In this document: piece by piece, positions 8,571 through 16,197 of the stretch
Layout: every line of letters starts with the position of its first letter
Position numbering within the stretch: the stretch's first letter is position 1
Origin: a candidate division WWE3 bacterium GW2011_GWB1_41_6
GTDB taxonomy: Bacteria; Patescibacteriota; WWE3; UBA101185; UBA10185
DNA length: 32,612 bases
Direction of reading: 5' to 3'
Assembly (NCBI GenBank): GCA_000997355.1
Contig: LCBS01000013.1
Location: forward strand, 1-32,612
Notes under the pieces: generated by a model
What the model saw: only the letters and a program-made list of their open reading frames with translations
What the model was told of the DNA's origin: nothing
The model's database searches: none
Position numbers and translations under genes: made by a program

Positions 8571-9236
8571 TTACTTTATATCATCAACTCTTATAAGTTT
8601 CGCTGTGACAACCAGTCTGTTAAACGTAGTTCCCGGAGGATCACACGTTTGCAAAGTAAGTATGGGTTCGATGGTACTTCTTGTTAGCGGGAACGTATCA
8701 AATCCTTTAAGTACTTCTTTATTGATAACCTGATACACATAGTCGTCACCTTTATAAAAGACATGAACCTCATCCCCCGGCTCCACTTTCCTCAGCAAGT
8801 TGAAAACGGTCGCATACTTACCAAGGCGCCAGAAATCTATCGAAGCGTGTGCGAATAAATAAACATTTCCCGGACCTTCTGACGGGTACTCAGAAACAGC
8901 CGCGTGTGCCACACCCGCTTTTAGTGCCTTTAGATAAGCGTTTTTATCCGTAACGGGAACATCGGCTACTACGGGTGCGTTCACACCGATTTTTTCGATA
9001 ACAATGGAAAAGCTGGTATTTACCGGTCTTAATGATACGGTCTTGTTGCTAAGGTACCGGGCGAACGCACTGTCCTGCTCCCCTCCTGAAGCGTTCAGTT
9101 GATAATTTTGATCCTTGGCTTCCTTTAACATATACCAGAATTCGTCTTTTATTAAAGGTCCGTACGTCAAAATAAGAATAACGAAGCCGGCGATAATCAA
9201 AATATTAGAGAACATTAATCGGATACTTCCGGACAT
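8571..9236 (-). CDS. sortase family transpeptidase
   Basis: Sortases cut a C-terminal sorting signal and attach surface proteins to the envelope. The catalytic set is intact: His in LFAHAS (H130), Cys in TLQTC (C198) and Arg in FNRLVV (R207), counting from the chosen start. An N-terminal membrane anchor lies at about residues 5-26, with the catalytic domain outside the cell. I use the ATG at 9236, not an upstream TTG: TATACT (9243-9248) ends 6 nt before this ATG, which places the longer version inside the promoter. The subclass (D/E-like) is uncertain. A second sortase is encoded at 31109-31738; no sorting-signal protein lies next to this one, so its substrate may be elsewhere. Confidence 0.88.
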   Translation of the reverse strand: MSGSIRLMFSNILIIAGFVILILTYGPLIKDEFWYMLKEAKDQNYQLNASGGEQDSAFARYLSNKTVSLRPVNTSFSIVIEKIGVNAPVVADVPVTDKNAYLKALKAGVAHAAVSEYPSEGPGNVYLFAHASIDFWRLGKYATVFNLLRKVEPGDEVHVFYKGDDYVYQVINKEVLKGFDTFPLTRSTIEPILTLQTCDPPGTTFNRLVVTAKLIRVDDIK

Positions 9237-9301
9237 ATATAAAGTATACAATTAATTAACGCTTTATCTTACACCATGGATAGGTATATAATTTATACAA
9301 G

Positions 9302-10510
9302 ATGAACGACGATCTTAACAGTCAATCAAACATCGATGAGACAGAGTCGTTGGCAGAGCGAACACCTGAACAAACAACACCGCCCCCTCATGTACCCCTT
9401 AACCCACCGGCAACCTCTTCATACCCGGGTTTTAAGGATCTTCTTAAGCAATCGTTAGATATATACAAGAAACACTTTTTCAAGTTTATACGTATACTCG
9501 TATTGTTAGTATTGGTAGCATTAGCATTCCTATTACTCCCTTTTAATAGCATGGAAGGAAGCGGATCTACCCCTAATATATCTTTTCTTATTACCACCCA
9601 GCTAATCAGTAATCTTGTGGGGATCTTTGTGGCTTTGTGGCTGGTTTTCGCCATTAAACAAGCTTTGGATACCGGAGATGTCATTATAAAAGAAGCCTTC
9701 AGATCTACTTTGAGAAATTTATTCCCATATATTTGGGTTGGTTTACTGGTCTATTTCATAGCCTTGCCGGGTTTCTTCTTGCTAATTATACCCGGCGTTA
9801 TTTTGGCAGTTCATTTATCAATGTCACACCTTGTGTTAGTGGATGAAAATATTAAAGGTCTGAATGCCGTAATAAAAAGTATGGATTACGTTAAAGGCAA
9901 AGCATTCTGGGTCATAGGAAATTTTATAGTATTAACAATATTAGCATTAGTTACTTTTGTACCTATTATGTTACTTTTCGCAGGTTTCGGTGAGTTTTTT
10001 TACGGTATAGCAATTTCACTTATTAGCGTCCTTATTTCACCGATACCGTGGATATTCGCATTCTTAATGTTCAGAGCATTAAAAGCTGCTAAAGGTTCGT
10101 ATATACCCGCCCCCACCCGTAAAAGAAGGATTAAGTTTGCATTGCTTGCATTAATTGGATTTGTGGCGCTGCCGGTAATATTTGGAGGTCTGTTATTATC
10201 CACATTAAATCCTAATGAACAGCTTCAAAAAGCCAGAGATTCAAAGAGAGAAAGCGATATTTTAATGATGAGTAATGCGCTTAATACATATTTTACCGAT
10301 AACCAAGAATATCCGGCTAGCCTTAATGAATTAACTCCTAGGTATTTTTCCTATGTACCTGTGGATCCCCTTTCGGGTAAGTCATATACTTATTCGGCAA
10401 CTACAGGCACCGGAGAGAATTATAAATTATGCGCTAATGAGATGGAAGTTTCGGAAAAATTCTGTAAAGACAGCTTTATACCGTCCCGTATTTACGATAC
10501 CGTAAAATAA
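9302..10510 (+). CDS. multi-TM membrane protein fused to a pseudopilin-like C-terminal domain
   Basis: A 402-aa protein in three parts. Residues 1-45 are polar and Pro/Thr-rich. Residues about 58-262 hold about six hydrophobic segments and resemble the YciC/UPF0259-type integral membrane proteins. A further hydrophobic segment at about 277-300, preceded by RKRR, leads into ARDSKRESDILMMSNALN (311-328), then DNQEYPASL and YVPVDPLSGKSYTYS (351-365), with Cys377 and Cys388. This last part closely follows the globular start of GspG/type IV pilin-like proteins. No prepilin cleavage site is seen before the last hydrophobic segment, so it probably stays membrane-bound. TATAAT (9287-9292) lies 9 nt before the ATG. 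Function unknown; a role in pilus or secretion assembly is only an inference. Confidence 0.72.
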   Translation: MNDDLNSQSNIDETESLAERTPEQTTPPPHVPLNPPATSSYPGFKDLLKQSLDIYKKHFFKFIRILVLLVLVALAFLLLPFNSMEGSGSTPNISFLITTQLISNLVGIFVALWLVFAIKQALDTGDVIIKEAFRSTLRNLFPYIWVGLLVYFIALPGFFLLIIPGVILAVHLSMSHLVLVDENIKGLNAVIKSMDYVKGKAFWVIGNFIVLTILALVTFVPIMLLFAGFGEFFYGIAISLISVLISPIPWIFAFLMFRALKAAKGSYIPAPTRKRRIKFALLALIGFVALPVIFGGLLLSTLNPNEQLQKARDSKRESDILMMSNALNTYFTDNQEYPASLNELTPRYFSYVPVDPLSGKSYTYSATTGTGENYKLCANEMEVSEKFCKDSFIPSRIYDTVK

Positions 10511-10515
10511 CTTTT

Positions 10516-10591
10516 TGGTCAGGGACCCGAGACTCGAACTCGGAACCTCCGCAACCCGAATGCGGCGCGCTACCAATTGCGCCAGTCCCTG
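10516..10591 (-). tRNA. tRNA-Pro(CGG)
   Basis: A 76-nt cloverleaf with encoded CCA. Acceptor CAGGGAC pairs with GTCCCTG; the anticodon stem CCGCA/TGCGG encloses the loop TTCGGGT, giving anticodon CGG; the T loop is TTCGAGT. It lies 5 nt past the stop of the convergent plus-strand gene. Confidence 0.95.
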
Positions 10592-10628
10592 ACATTAACT
10601 GCAAACCCATTATATACCTTTAAGTTCA

Positions 10629-10704
10629 TGGCGCCCCCACCCAGAGTCGAACTGGGATCTAGGGTTTAGGAAACCCTTGCTCTATCCTCTTAAGCTATGG
10701 GAGC
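10629..10704 (-). tRNA. tRNA-Arg(CCT)
   Basis: A 76-nt cloverleaf with encoded CCA. Acceptor GCTCCCA pairs with TGGGGGC (one G-T pair); the anticodon stem AGGGT/ACCCT encloses TTCCTAA, giving anticodon CCT. It is 37 nt upstream of tRNA-Pro on the same strand, so the two are probably co-transcribed. A minus-strand TATAAT lies at 10720-10725, 15 nt upstream. Confidence 0.95.
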
Positions 10705-10774
10705 TTATGCGGCTACAGCATTATATAACAGTTACATATCAATAAAAAGGAAGGGTAGTAATTATATCCTATAG

Positions 10775-10802
10775 TTGACAAACCTTTAAAGAGGGTTATA
10801 AT
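10775..10802 (+). promoter_or_regulatory. consensus promoter for the lipoprotein gene
   Basis: TTGACA (10775-10780), a 16-nt spacer and TATAAT (10797-10802). This leaves a leader of about 37 nt before the ATG at 10846, unlike the leaderless genes nearby. The leader contains AGAAAGGA, but about 16 nt from the start codon, which is further than usual for a Shine-Dalgarno. Confidence 0.7.
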
Positions 10803-10845
10803 CCTAAGCAAAATCCAATACAGAAAGGAAAAAGACCTGAAGACT

Positions 10846-11142
10846 ATGAGATCGCTCACAACATTCAGCCTGTTAACCTTAATTATCCTCCTGCTTCTGG
10901 CTGGGTGTGCGGGTTTAGAAAAAGAACCTGCATACTTGGACGGCAACATGTTGTCTCCCCCGGTTGAAGTAACCGAAGGACTCATCGAAGAAAAATTCCA
11001 AAGCATTGAGGTTGTGGGATGGTGGGTCGCGCCCGGAACAGTAAGCTACACAGTTGAGGTTCCGGAAACAAAAGAGACATGTTTCAAGTCGTTCACAGCT
11101 CTTCCTGGTCAATCATACCCGGTAGAGTACTTTTGCCCCTAA
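10846..11142 (+). CDS. small predicted lipoprotein
   Basis: A 98-aa protein with a lipoprotein signal peptide: a charged start, a hydrophobic stretch (about 7-18) and a lipobox ending LLAGC at Cys21, the predicted lipidated residue. The mature part of about 78 residues has two Cys near the C-terminus (ETCFKSF and the final YFCP) that could form a disulfide. I recognise no family. It is a single-gene unit: a consensus promoter 44 bp upstream and a strong intrinsic terminator just after the stop. Confidence 0.75.
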   Translation: MRSLTTFSLLTLIILLLLAGCAGLEKEPAYLDGNMLSPPVEVTEGLIEEKFQSIEVVGWWVAPGTVSYTVEVPETKETCFKSFTALPGQSYPVEYFCP

Positions 11143-11151
11143 AGTTTTATC

Positions 11152-11187
11152 AATAGGACAGTATCCCCCACTACTGTCCTATTTTTG
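11152..11187 (+). terminator. intrinsic terminator after the lipoprotein gene
   Basis: A perfect 12-bp stem (AATAGGACAGTA / TACTGTCCTATT) with an 8-nt C-rich loop, running into TTTTT. It starts 9 nt after the stop codon. Confidence 0.88.
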
Positions 11188-11240
11188 TAGATATAAAAAA
11201 GTGATATTGATACTACAACGCTTTTGTGTACAATGGTGGA

Positions 11241-12041
11241 ATGGCAAGTCCGCTACAACACCAACCAAAATCCGTAATACTGGAACACGGTTATATAAAT
11301 GTCTACTCTGAACTTAACCCCAAAGAAAAACGCCAACTTTCATATAAGAGACGTTATAAAAAGGAAAATCCCTCCTGGGATGAGACAATGGTGTACTTGT
11401 CACATAGGTTTTCCGAACTTTGCGGGAACGACGCAGTTGTGCTTGATGCCGGGTGCGGAAACGGAAACTATATCATAGATGAAAACCGCGGTAATATCGC
11501 CTGGGCTGTAGGAGTGGATGTATCCGCCGATTACACGTCAAAAAACATATGTCTGGATGACATCAAAACAGCTGACCTGGGAAAACTTCCTTTTGAGTCG
11601 GATAAGTTTGACATGGTTACCAGCCTTTGGGTGTTAGAACACCTGGAAAACCCGTTGAGAGTATTTGGAGAAATCCATAGAGTGCTTAAACCGGGAGGAG
11701 TGTTCATGTTCGCTACCCCTAACAAGAGCTTTTTACCGTTGAAAATTGTTCACACTATCAAGTTGTCCAGGTTTAATCATTTGTTAAACAGAACACTGTT
11801 CGGCCGCGATAAACAGGATGTATTCCCCGCTTACTACAAAGCCAATACTATTAAGGATATAGCCGGCTTATCTCAGGGGTTGTTTGACATAGATGAACTA
11901 AAGTTGAACTCGGACGTCAGCTATACTTCTTTTAACGAACCTTCTTATTTGATTACCAAAGGACTATTAAAATTACCGGGAGGTTTTAGCCGGTTGATGC
12001 AGCCTCATATTATTGGGGTTTTGAGAAAGAGAAATGCTTAA
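11241..12041 (+). CDS. SAM-dependent methyltransferase (class I, type 11)
   Basis: A 266-aa protein. The SAM-binding motif I is VVLDAGCGNGNY (about residues 66-77), followed by the acidic motif GVDVS (91-95), LPFESDKFDMVTSLWVLEHL and VLKPGGVFMFATPNKS. These are typical of Methyltransf_11 enzymes; the substrate is not evident and could be a small molecule, lipid or sugar. I start at ATG 11241, not an in-frame GTG 15 nt upstream, because TACAAT (11229-11234) ends 6 nt before this ATG. It is preceded by the lipoprotein terminator and so stands as its own transcription unit. Confidence 0.85.
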   Translation: MASPLQHQPKSVILEHGYINVYSELNPKEKRQLSYKRRYKKENPSWDETMVYLSHRFSELCGNDAVVLDAGCGNGNYIIDENRGNIAWAVGVDVSADYTSKNICLDDIKTADLGKLPFESDKFDMVTSLWVLEHLENPLRVFGEIHRVLKPGGVFMFATPNKSFLPLKIVHTIKLSRFNHLLNRTLFGRDKQDVFPAYYKANTIKDIAGLSQGLFDIDELKLNSDVSYTSFNEPSYLITKGLLKLPGGFSRLMQPHIIGVLRKRNA

Positions 12042-12100
12042 GTTAAAGACCCGGCAGTTCAAATATTGACTAATTTAGCTAATATGTCTTATATACACAT

Positions 12101-12343
12101 ATGGCCAAAACAATATCAGCATCAAAAGCTAAAAATAACTTCGGATACCTTCTTGAGGAGGTGTATGTGAAGGGAAAATCTATAACAATTACCAAAAACA
12201 ATAAGCCCATTGCCAGAATATCCCCTATCTACAGCTACGAACAAACAGACCCCACCCCTTCCCTCTCGCTAACAGATAGTGAATATAAAAAAGTGATAGC
12301 CGGTGTTAAGGAGTTTCGAGAAACATTTAAGTTCTCATATTAA
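12101..12343 (+). CDS. Phd/YefM-family antitoxin
   Basis: An 80-aa protein with the Phd/YefM fold signature: MAKTISASKAKNNFGYLLEEV at the N-terminus, then ITITKNNKPIARISP. These antitoxins bind their own promoter and block the partner toxin through the disordered C-terminal part. A likely promoter is TTGACT (12066-12071), an 18-nt spacer and TATATA (12090-12095), leaving about 5 nt before the ATG. The next gene, a PIN-domain toxin, begins 3 nt after its stop, so this is a two-gene toxin-antitoxin operon of the VapBC-like type, but with a Phd-type antitoxin. Confidence 0.88.
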   Translation: MAKTISASKAKNNFGYLLEEVYVKGKSITITKNNKPIARISPIYSYEQTDPTPSLSLTDSEYKKVIAGVKEFRETFKFSY

Positions 12344-12346
12344 TAA

Positions 12347-12737
12347 ATGAACATTCCACTTGATTCGAACGTATTAATAGACCTGATCATAGGTAAGGTC
12401 AAATTGGATCCTATGCCAAAGGTATTATATAAACCCAGTCGTTTATTCAGAAGTTTTATATGGGTTACTATACGTTAAAAAGCCTGAAAAAGCTCTAGTA
12501 GCGTTCTTAGACGAATGTGGTATCGAAGTATTAGCAATTGGGAGAGACACTGCCAGCCTACATTCCCGACTTAAACTTGAACTTAATAAAAAAGGGCAAC
12601 CACTTCCTGACAATGACCTACTTGTAGCGGCCAGCTGCCTGGAACATAGCATCACTCTTTACACTTTTAATGCTAAACATTTTAATAGAGTTCCGGGTTT
12701 AGAGTTACTGAATACTAAAAACCATCCTGATTTGTGA
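12347..12737 (+). pseudogene. PIN-domain (VapC-like) toxin, disrupted by a single frameshift
   Basis: The intended product is a PIN ribonuclease toxin of about 129 aa. The first frame, from ATG 12347, reads MNIPLDSNVLIDLIIGKVK and stops at 12476-12478. The rest is in the next frame, readable from about 12429: INPVVYSEVLYGLLYVKKP through PLPDNDLLVAASCLEHS to a TGA at 12735-12737. Joining them needs one extra base removed near TTATATAAA (12425-12433). All expected acidic residues are present in the joined protein: Asp in LDSN, Glu in YSEVLYG and Asp in PDNDLL. The good preservation means the shift is recent, a sequencing error, or recoded. The antitoxin just upstream is intact. Confidence 0.8.
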
Positions 12738-12811
12738 GTATGTGGAATTTCTTTACATGTAAGTCTGTAGCTTACGGACGCCGATACCACTCCTTCTCCG
12801 AGCTTTCCTTC

Positions 12812-12873
12812 AAAAAAACAACCCCTCGCACGGTCAACTTTAATTACAGTTGTCAACCAAGGAGGGGTCTTTT
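12812..12873. terminator. bidirectional intrinsic terminator
   Basis: ACCCCTC (12821-12827) pairs with GAGGGGT (12862-12868), and an inner partial stem (CAACT/AGTTG) extends it. On the minus strand it ends in TTGTTTTTTTG and terminates the small gene at 12893-13099. On the plus strand it ends in CTTTT and can stop transcripts from the toxin-antitoxin operon. The strand from 12738 to 12811 holds nothing else I recognise. Confidence 0.82.
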
Positions 12874-12892
12874 GAGCTGGGTTGTAAGGTAT

Positions 12893-13099
12893 TTAAGCTT
12901 CGGTATAGTCTTCAAAAACAAGCACTAACCCAGAAGCAGTGTGGCGAATAGAGGAGATTTTGTGCCAAACGCCATTAACTTCTACCTCTTCACCAACATG
13001 CGGACGCTCGGCCAAAGTTACGGTGCCTTCGGTGACCTTGGGCGTATCTTCCATAAAAACTGGCCGAGTAAACACGGGCAACAAGTATTTATATTGCAT
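12893..13099 (-). CDS. small conserved-looking protein of unknown function
   Basis: I read a 68-aa protein starting MQYKYLLPVFTRP. The ATG at 13099 is chosen over an earlier in-frame ATG because AAAGGAG lies 6-7 nt upstream, a clear Shine-Dalgarno. The second half (HVGEEVEVNGVWHKISSIRH, then GLVLVFEDY) looks like a small beta barrel of the SH3/KOW type, but I cannot name a family. No membrane segment. It has its own promoter (TTGGCG, 17 nt, TAAAAT) and a strong terminator, so it is a single-gene unit. The 13140-13337 stretch upstream otherwise holds nothing I recognise. Confidence 0.6.
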   Translation of the reverse strand: MQYKYLLPVFTRPVFMEDTPKVTEGTVTLAERPHVGEEVEVNGVWHKISSIRHTASGLVLVFEDYTEA

Positions 13100-13123
13100 G
13101 GAAAACTCCTTTATTTTGGAATA

Positions 13124-13152
13124 TGCAGATTTTAACATACTATAGGTGCAGC
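13124..13152 (-). promoter_or_regulatory. promoter of the 68-aa protein gene
   Basis: On the minus strand TTGGCG, a 17-nt spacer, then TAAAAT, about 30 nt upstream of the ATG at 13099. A Shine-Dalgarno (AAAGGAG) sits between. Confidence 0.55.
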
Positions 13153-13337
13153 GCCAAATCTATCACACCACATAAAAGAAAAGCCTAGAACCACAACTTA
13201 AAACATTAGATACAAAGTTAGCAAACCTTTTGGATGTGTAAATTGAGGGAAATTTAGATAAAAGTTATATAACGATAAAAAACAATCTTCCCTTTGAATG
13301 GGTGCATTTAGCCTCTAAAAGTGGTGATTTTGATACA

Positions 13338-13429
13338 TGGCGGAGGGGGTGGGATTCGAACCCACGATGAGCTTGCACCCATGGAAGTTTTCAAGACTTC
13401 TGCACTAGACCGGACTATGCGACCCCTCC
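13338..13429 (-). tRNA. tRNA-Ser(TGA)
   Basis: A 92-nt cloverleaf with the long variable arm of tRNA-Ser and encoded CCA. Acceptor GGAGGGG pairs with CCCCTCC, discriminator G; the anticodon stem GAAGT/ACTTC encloses CTTGAAA, giving anticodon TGA; the T arm contains GGTTCGAATCC. Confidence 0.95.
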
Positions 13430-13497
13430 CTATAGGTCTTACTCTACCTAAACTGATCAAAGAGATTATATCAATAATATCAGGAAAATACTGTCTA

Positions 13498-14469
13498 CTA
13501 ACCCACCAAGATCTTATGTATCTGCGAAAACATACTCACCACATAAGTCGCGGCATAAATACTGTAAGAATCAACTCCTTCATCATCTTTAAAAATCCAC
13601 GGCTCCGTCATAACCTCAATGTTATCCCCCGTTCCTTTATACTTAAATACCGGCTGGATCTCGTAATCCTCAATATACTCCGATGCTTCATCAACCGGAT
13701 ACGAACTGCGGATCAATACTTTAGGCATGCCTTGCAAACCCATCGACATTTCCATCAGCTCGCCATCGGACTTGAGACGTTCGGCTATAGTGTCTTTCCC
13801 TGCGACGTCGCCTTCTTTGGAGTAATAACGAGCCTTCTCATACCCCGGACAAACCGCATTATCACAAACCAGATAATACTCCCCGGTTTCCGTATCATGC
13901 CTTACGAACTTGCCGGGGTTCGTGAGCATATTCTTGGAGGTTTTGCACACCGGACACACTACCCTGCCCCTGATGCGCATGTCGATAATTTCCTCGGCTA
14001 CATCAATAAAAATAAAAAAATCAGGATCATTACGGTAATTGATAAGATCCCTAAAATATAACGAGTACGAAATTTGATCAAGGCTTCGCGGCATCCCGTC
14101 AACAAATAATGCCTTTTTTCCTACCCTATCTATCTCCCTTTTTAATAGTGTCAGCATCAGTTCGGACGGAACGGAAACCCTGTCATTACTACGGTTTAAT
14201 AAGGCTTTTATAGCCTCTTCAGCCGATATATAACCTCTGTAATGCTTGTCAATATATGACAGAAGTTCCTTCCCCGCATAAGTTCCTTTACCTGCAATCT
14301 TTTTGGCCAACATATAACCCACAAAACTGTTGTGTTCCAAATACTCTTTAACCTCATCAATTTTTGAACCAAGTTTCGCGTGGAAATACTGCAGTCTTTC
14401 AGCGGGATCGGTCAGGTTATAGGTTCGGCCATCTGATAATTCTTTTGTGTTGAAGTAAGGAAAGTTCAT
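13498..14469 (-). CDS. divergent adenylate-kinase-like (nucleoside monophosphate kinase) protein
   Basis: A 323-aa protein, much longer than adenylate kinase (about 215). The recognisable core is AGKGTYAGKEL (59-69, the second half of the P-loop), DGMPRSLDQ (124-132, matching DGFPRTxxQ), RGRVVCPVC (168-175) with further Cys at 202 and 207 forming a zinc-type LID, and ERLKSDGE (230-237). The first P-loop glycines of GxxGxGK are not present (LAKKIAGKGT), so ATP binding may differ. It has about 50 extra residues before and 75 after the core. It lies 24 nt downstream of NDK, which fits nucleotide metabolism. TAGAAT lies 8 nt before the ATG. Likely a kinase family member, but activity is uncertain. 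Confidence 0.7.
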   Translation of the reverse strand: MNFPYFNTKELSDGRTYNLTDPAERLQYFHAKLGSKIDEVKEYLEHNSFVGYMLAKKIAGKGTYAGKELLSYIDKHYRGYISAEEAIKALLNRSNDRVSVPSELMLTLLKREIDRVGKKALFVDGMPRSLDQISYSLYFRDLINYRNDPDFFIFIDVAEEIIDMRIRGRVVCPVCKTSKNMLTNPGKFVRHDTETGEYYLVCDNAVCPGYEKARYYSKEGDVAGKDTIAERLKSDGELMEMSMGLQGMPKVLIRSSYPVDEASEYIEDYEIQPVFKYKGTGDNIEVMTEPWIFKDDEGVDSYSIYAATYVVSMFSQIHKILVG

Positions 14470-14493
14470 TCCGTAAAATTCTACAACAAAATT

Positions 14494-15075
14494 CTAGTAT
14501 AGATAGAGATCTTCGTGAACTCTTTTGTACGACATTATTTCATCTTCCTTGAACCAAAGTTTAATCTCATCTTCAGCTTCCTCAGAAGTGCCCGAAGCAT
14601 GTATTAAATTAAACACCGAACGGCTCCTCCTGTTCGCAGCTAAAGCAGAGTCCAGTGAAAAATCACCCCGGATAGTGCCTGCATTTGCTTTCAAGGGAAT
14701 AGTATTGCCAACCAAAGAGCGGACCCTCTCAACCGCATTCACACCTTCAAAAACTATCGCGAGGACCGGCCCGGATTTTAAGAATTCTTCGTTCCATTTC
14801 TTTACTATTTCCCCTACTTCCAATGGATCCATTGTTCCCATGTTCTCCATCAGGTCAATCCCGTTTTGAACACATTCATCTATTGTTCTCTGCCCGACGA
14901 TAACTTTCCATTTCTCAGTATTTGGGTAGTGTTTTCCGGCAAGTTCGTCATCGGCTTGCACTAATTTAACCGCAACGATCTTAAGACCGGCGCGTTCAAA
15001 CCTATGCATAATCTCCCCGACTATACCTCTTTTTACCGCATCCGGCTTCATTAAAACGAGTGATCTTTGCACCAT
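14494..15075 (-). CDS. ndk: nucleoside diphosphate kinase
   Basis: Transfers phosphate between nucleoside tri- and diphosphates through a phospho-histidine. The start MVQRSLVLMKPDAVKRG is the usual NDK N-terminus, and NLIHASGTSEEAEDEI holds the active-site His. At 193 aa it is longer than the typical 140-150, with an insert around residues 50-105 (NTEKWKVIVGQRTIDECV onward) seen in archaeal-type and some other long NDKs. I choose ATG 15075, not an upstream in-frame start, because GGAGGAA sits about 6 nt upstream. It follows the metallophosphoesterase by 39 nt on the same strand and precedes the adenylate-kinase-like gene. Confidence 0.92.
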   Translation of the reverse strand: MVQRSLVLMKPDAVKRGIVGEIMHRFERAGLKIVAVKLVQADDELAGKHYPNTEKWKVIVGQRTIDECVQNGIDLMENMGTMDPLEVGEIVKKWNEEFLKSGPVLAIVFEGVNAVERVRSLVGNTIPLKANAGTIRGDFSLDSALAANRRSRSVFNLIHASGTSEEAEDEIKLWFKEDEIMSYKRVHEDLYLY

Positions 15076-15114
15076 GGGAAGTTCCTCCAAACTAAATTTA
15101 GTCAAAATATCGTA

Positions 15115-16173
15115 TTATTCTAACATAACCTCTTCTACCGTAAAATCCCTGTTCTCATATATTTTTAGAACTGCGAATCTTGGTGTTTGTATGTTCCTGG
15201 TATCCGTAATTGCCCCCACAACATAGTGAGTTAAATTCGAGTTTACCGGATCCTCATACTCACTATACTGATGGTGATCGGCCGCGATAATAGCCTCAAC
15301 ACCGGAGTTCCTTATCATATCAAGGATCTTTCCCGCCTGCTCTTTAACTTTCATTACTTCTTCCCCATTAACAACGCCCATTACCCTATCGTTTACCGGA
15401 TGGTATAGCGGCTGTGATAGAACCACAAAATCAGCGTCCGTTAATTCGTTCTCAAACCAACTCATTTGAACATCGGATACCGTTGAATAATTAGCACTGT
15501 TATCGAATAAAACAAATTTATTATCACCAACTGTCACACTATGGTAGTTCTTATTAAATACGTTCAAAAAGTTTTCAGGACCTACACTTTTCCACAGGTC
15601 ATGGTCCCCCGAAATGGCATAATACTTAAGACCTGAGCTATCCAAAACGCCTTTTGCTTCCCTTAACGTTTCCAGTAGACCCAGATCCGTAAGGTCCCCA
15701 AGGTGGAATACATAATCCGGTTTTATTTCTTTGGCCATCTCCAGCGATTTTTTTAGTAATTCCGTCTTATCGTGGGAATCAGCCAAGAGGACGATACTTG
15801 CAAGAACTACGGACTCGGATTCATCGGCGGTCAGATTTTCCACACTGCTGCCGGCAACGGAACCGGTAGAACTATAATCCTGTTCAAGAACACCGCCTGA
15901 ACCGTTAACACCTGTAGTAAGCGTATTTCCTGCAGGGAATTTCGAGACAATCTTGCTAACCGCCTTCCCAAATTGCTCACTATCGATTCCTGCTAATTCC
16001 AGATAAGGTGCAAGTGTCTGAGTTAAAGTACGCGCATCAAGAGAGGACACTTCTTTAACAAAATATGATATGCCAAGAACAAACGCCGTCAATACAACTA
16101 TTGAGACCAGCATTCGCACACCGCGAAATAGAATGCCAGGTTCGTGTTTTTTATTTTTCTTGTACCTTGCCAT
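15115..16173 (-). CDS. membrane-anchored calcineurin-like metallophosphoesterase
   Basis: A 352-aa protein with a short basic N-terminus (MARYKKNKK), one membrane segment (about 20-43) and a Ser/Gly-rich linker, so the catalytic domain is probably outside the membrane. Metal-binding motifs of the family appear in order: LLADSHD (in place of DxH), HLGDLTD, SGDHD (in place of GNHD), QPLYHP and AADHHQY. The substrate is unknown; relatives hydrolyse phosphomonoesters, phosphodiesters or nucleotides. TATAAT lies 10 nt before the ATG, a slightly longer leader than most genes here. It sits between argS and ndk on the same strand. Confidence 0.82.
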   Translation of the reverse strand: MARYKKNKKHEPGILFRGVRMLVSIVVLTAFVLGISYFVKEVSSLDARTLTQTLAPYLELAGIDSEQFGKAVSKIVSKFPAGNTLTTGVNGSGGVLEQDYSSTGSVAGSSVENLTADESESVVLASIVLLADSHDKTELLKKSLEMAKEIKPDYVFHLGDLTDLGLLETLREAKGVLDSSGLKYYAISGDHDLWKSVGPENFLNVFNKNYHSVTVGDNKFVLFDNSANYSTVSDVQMSWFENELTDADFVVLSQPLYHPVNDRVMGVVNGEEVMKVKEQAGKILDMIRNSGVEAIIAADHHQYSEYEDPVNSNLTHYVVGAITDTRNIQTPRFAVLKIYENRDFTVEEVMLE

Positions 16174-16197
16174 ACGTATACCTATTATAAACTAAAT

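Noticed and set aside
10713-11006. A minus-strand frame opposite the small lipoprotein gene
   Set aside because: It is antisense to a gene with promoter, lipobox and terminator, and has no motif of its own.
13321-14061. A long plus-strand frame running from tRNA-Ser into the adenylate-kinase-like gene
   Set aside because: It is antisense to a well-supported gene, begins inside a tRNA and shows no protein-family motifs.
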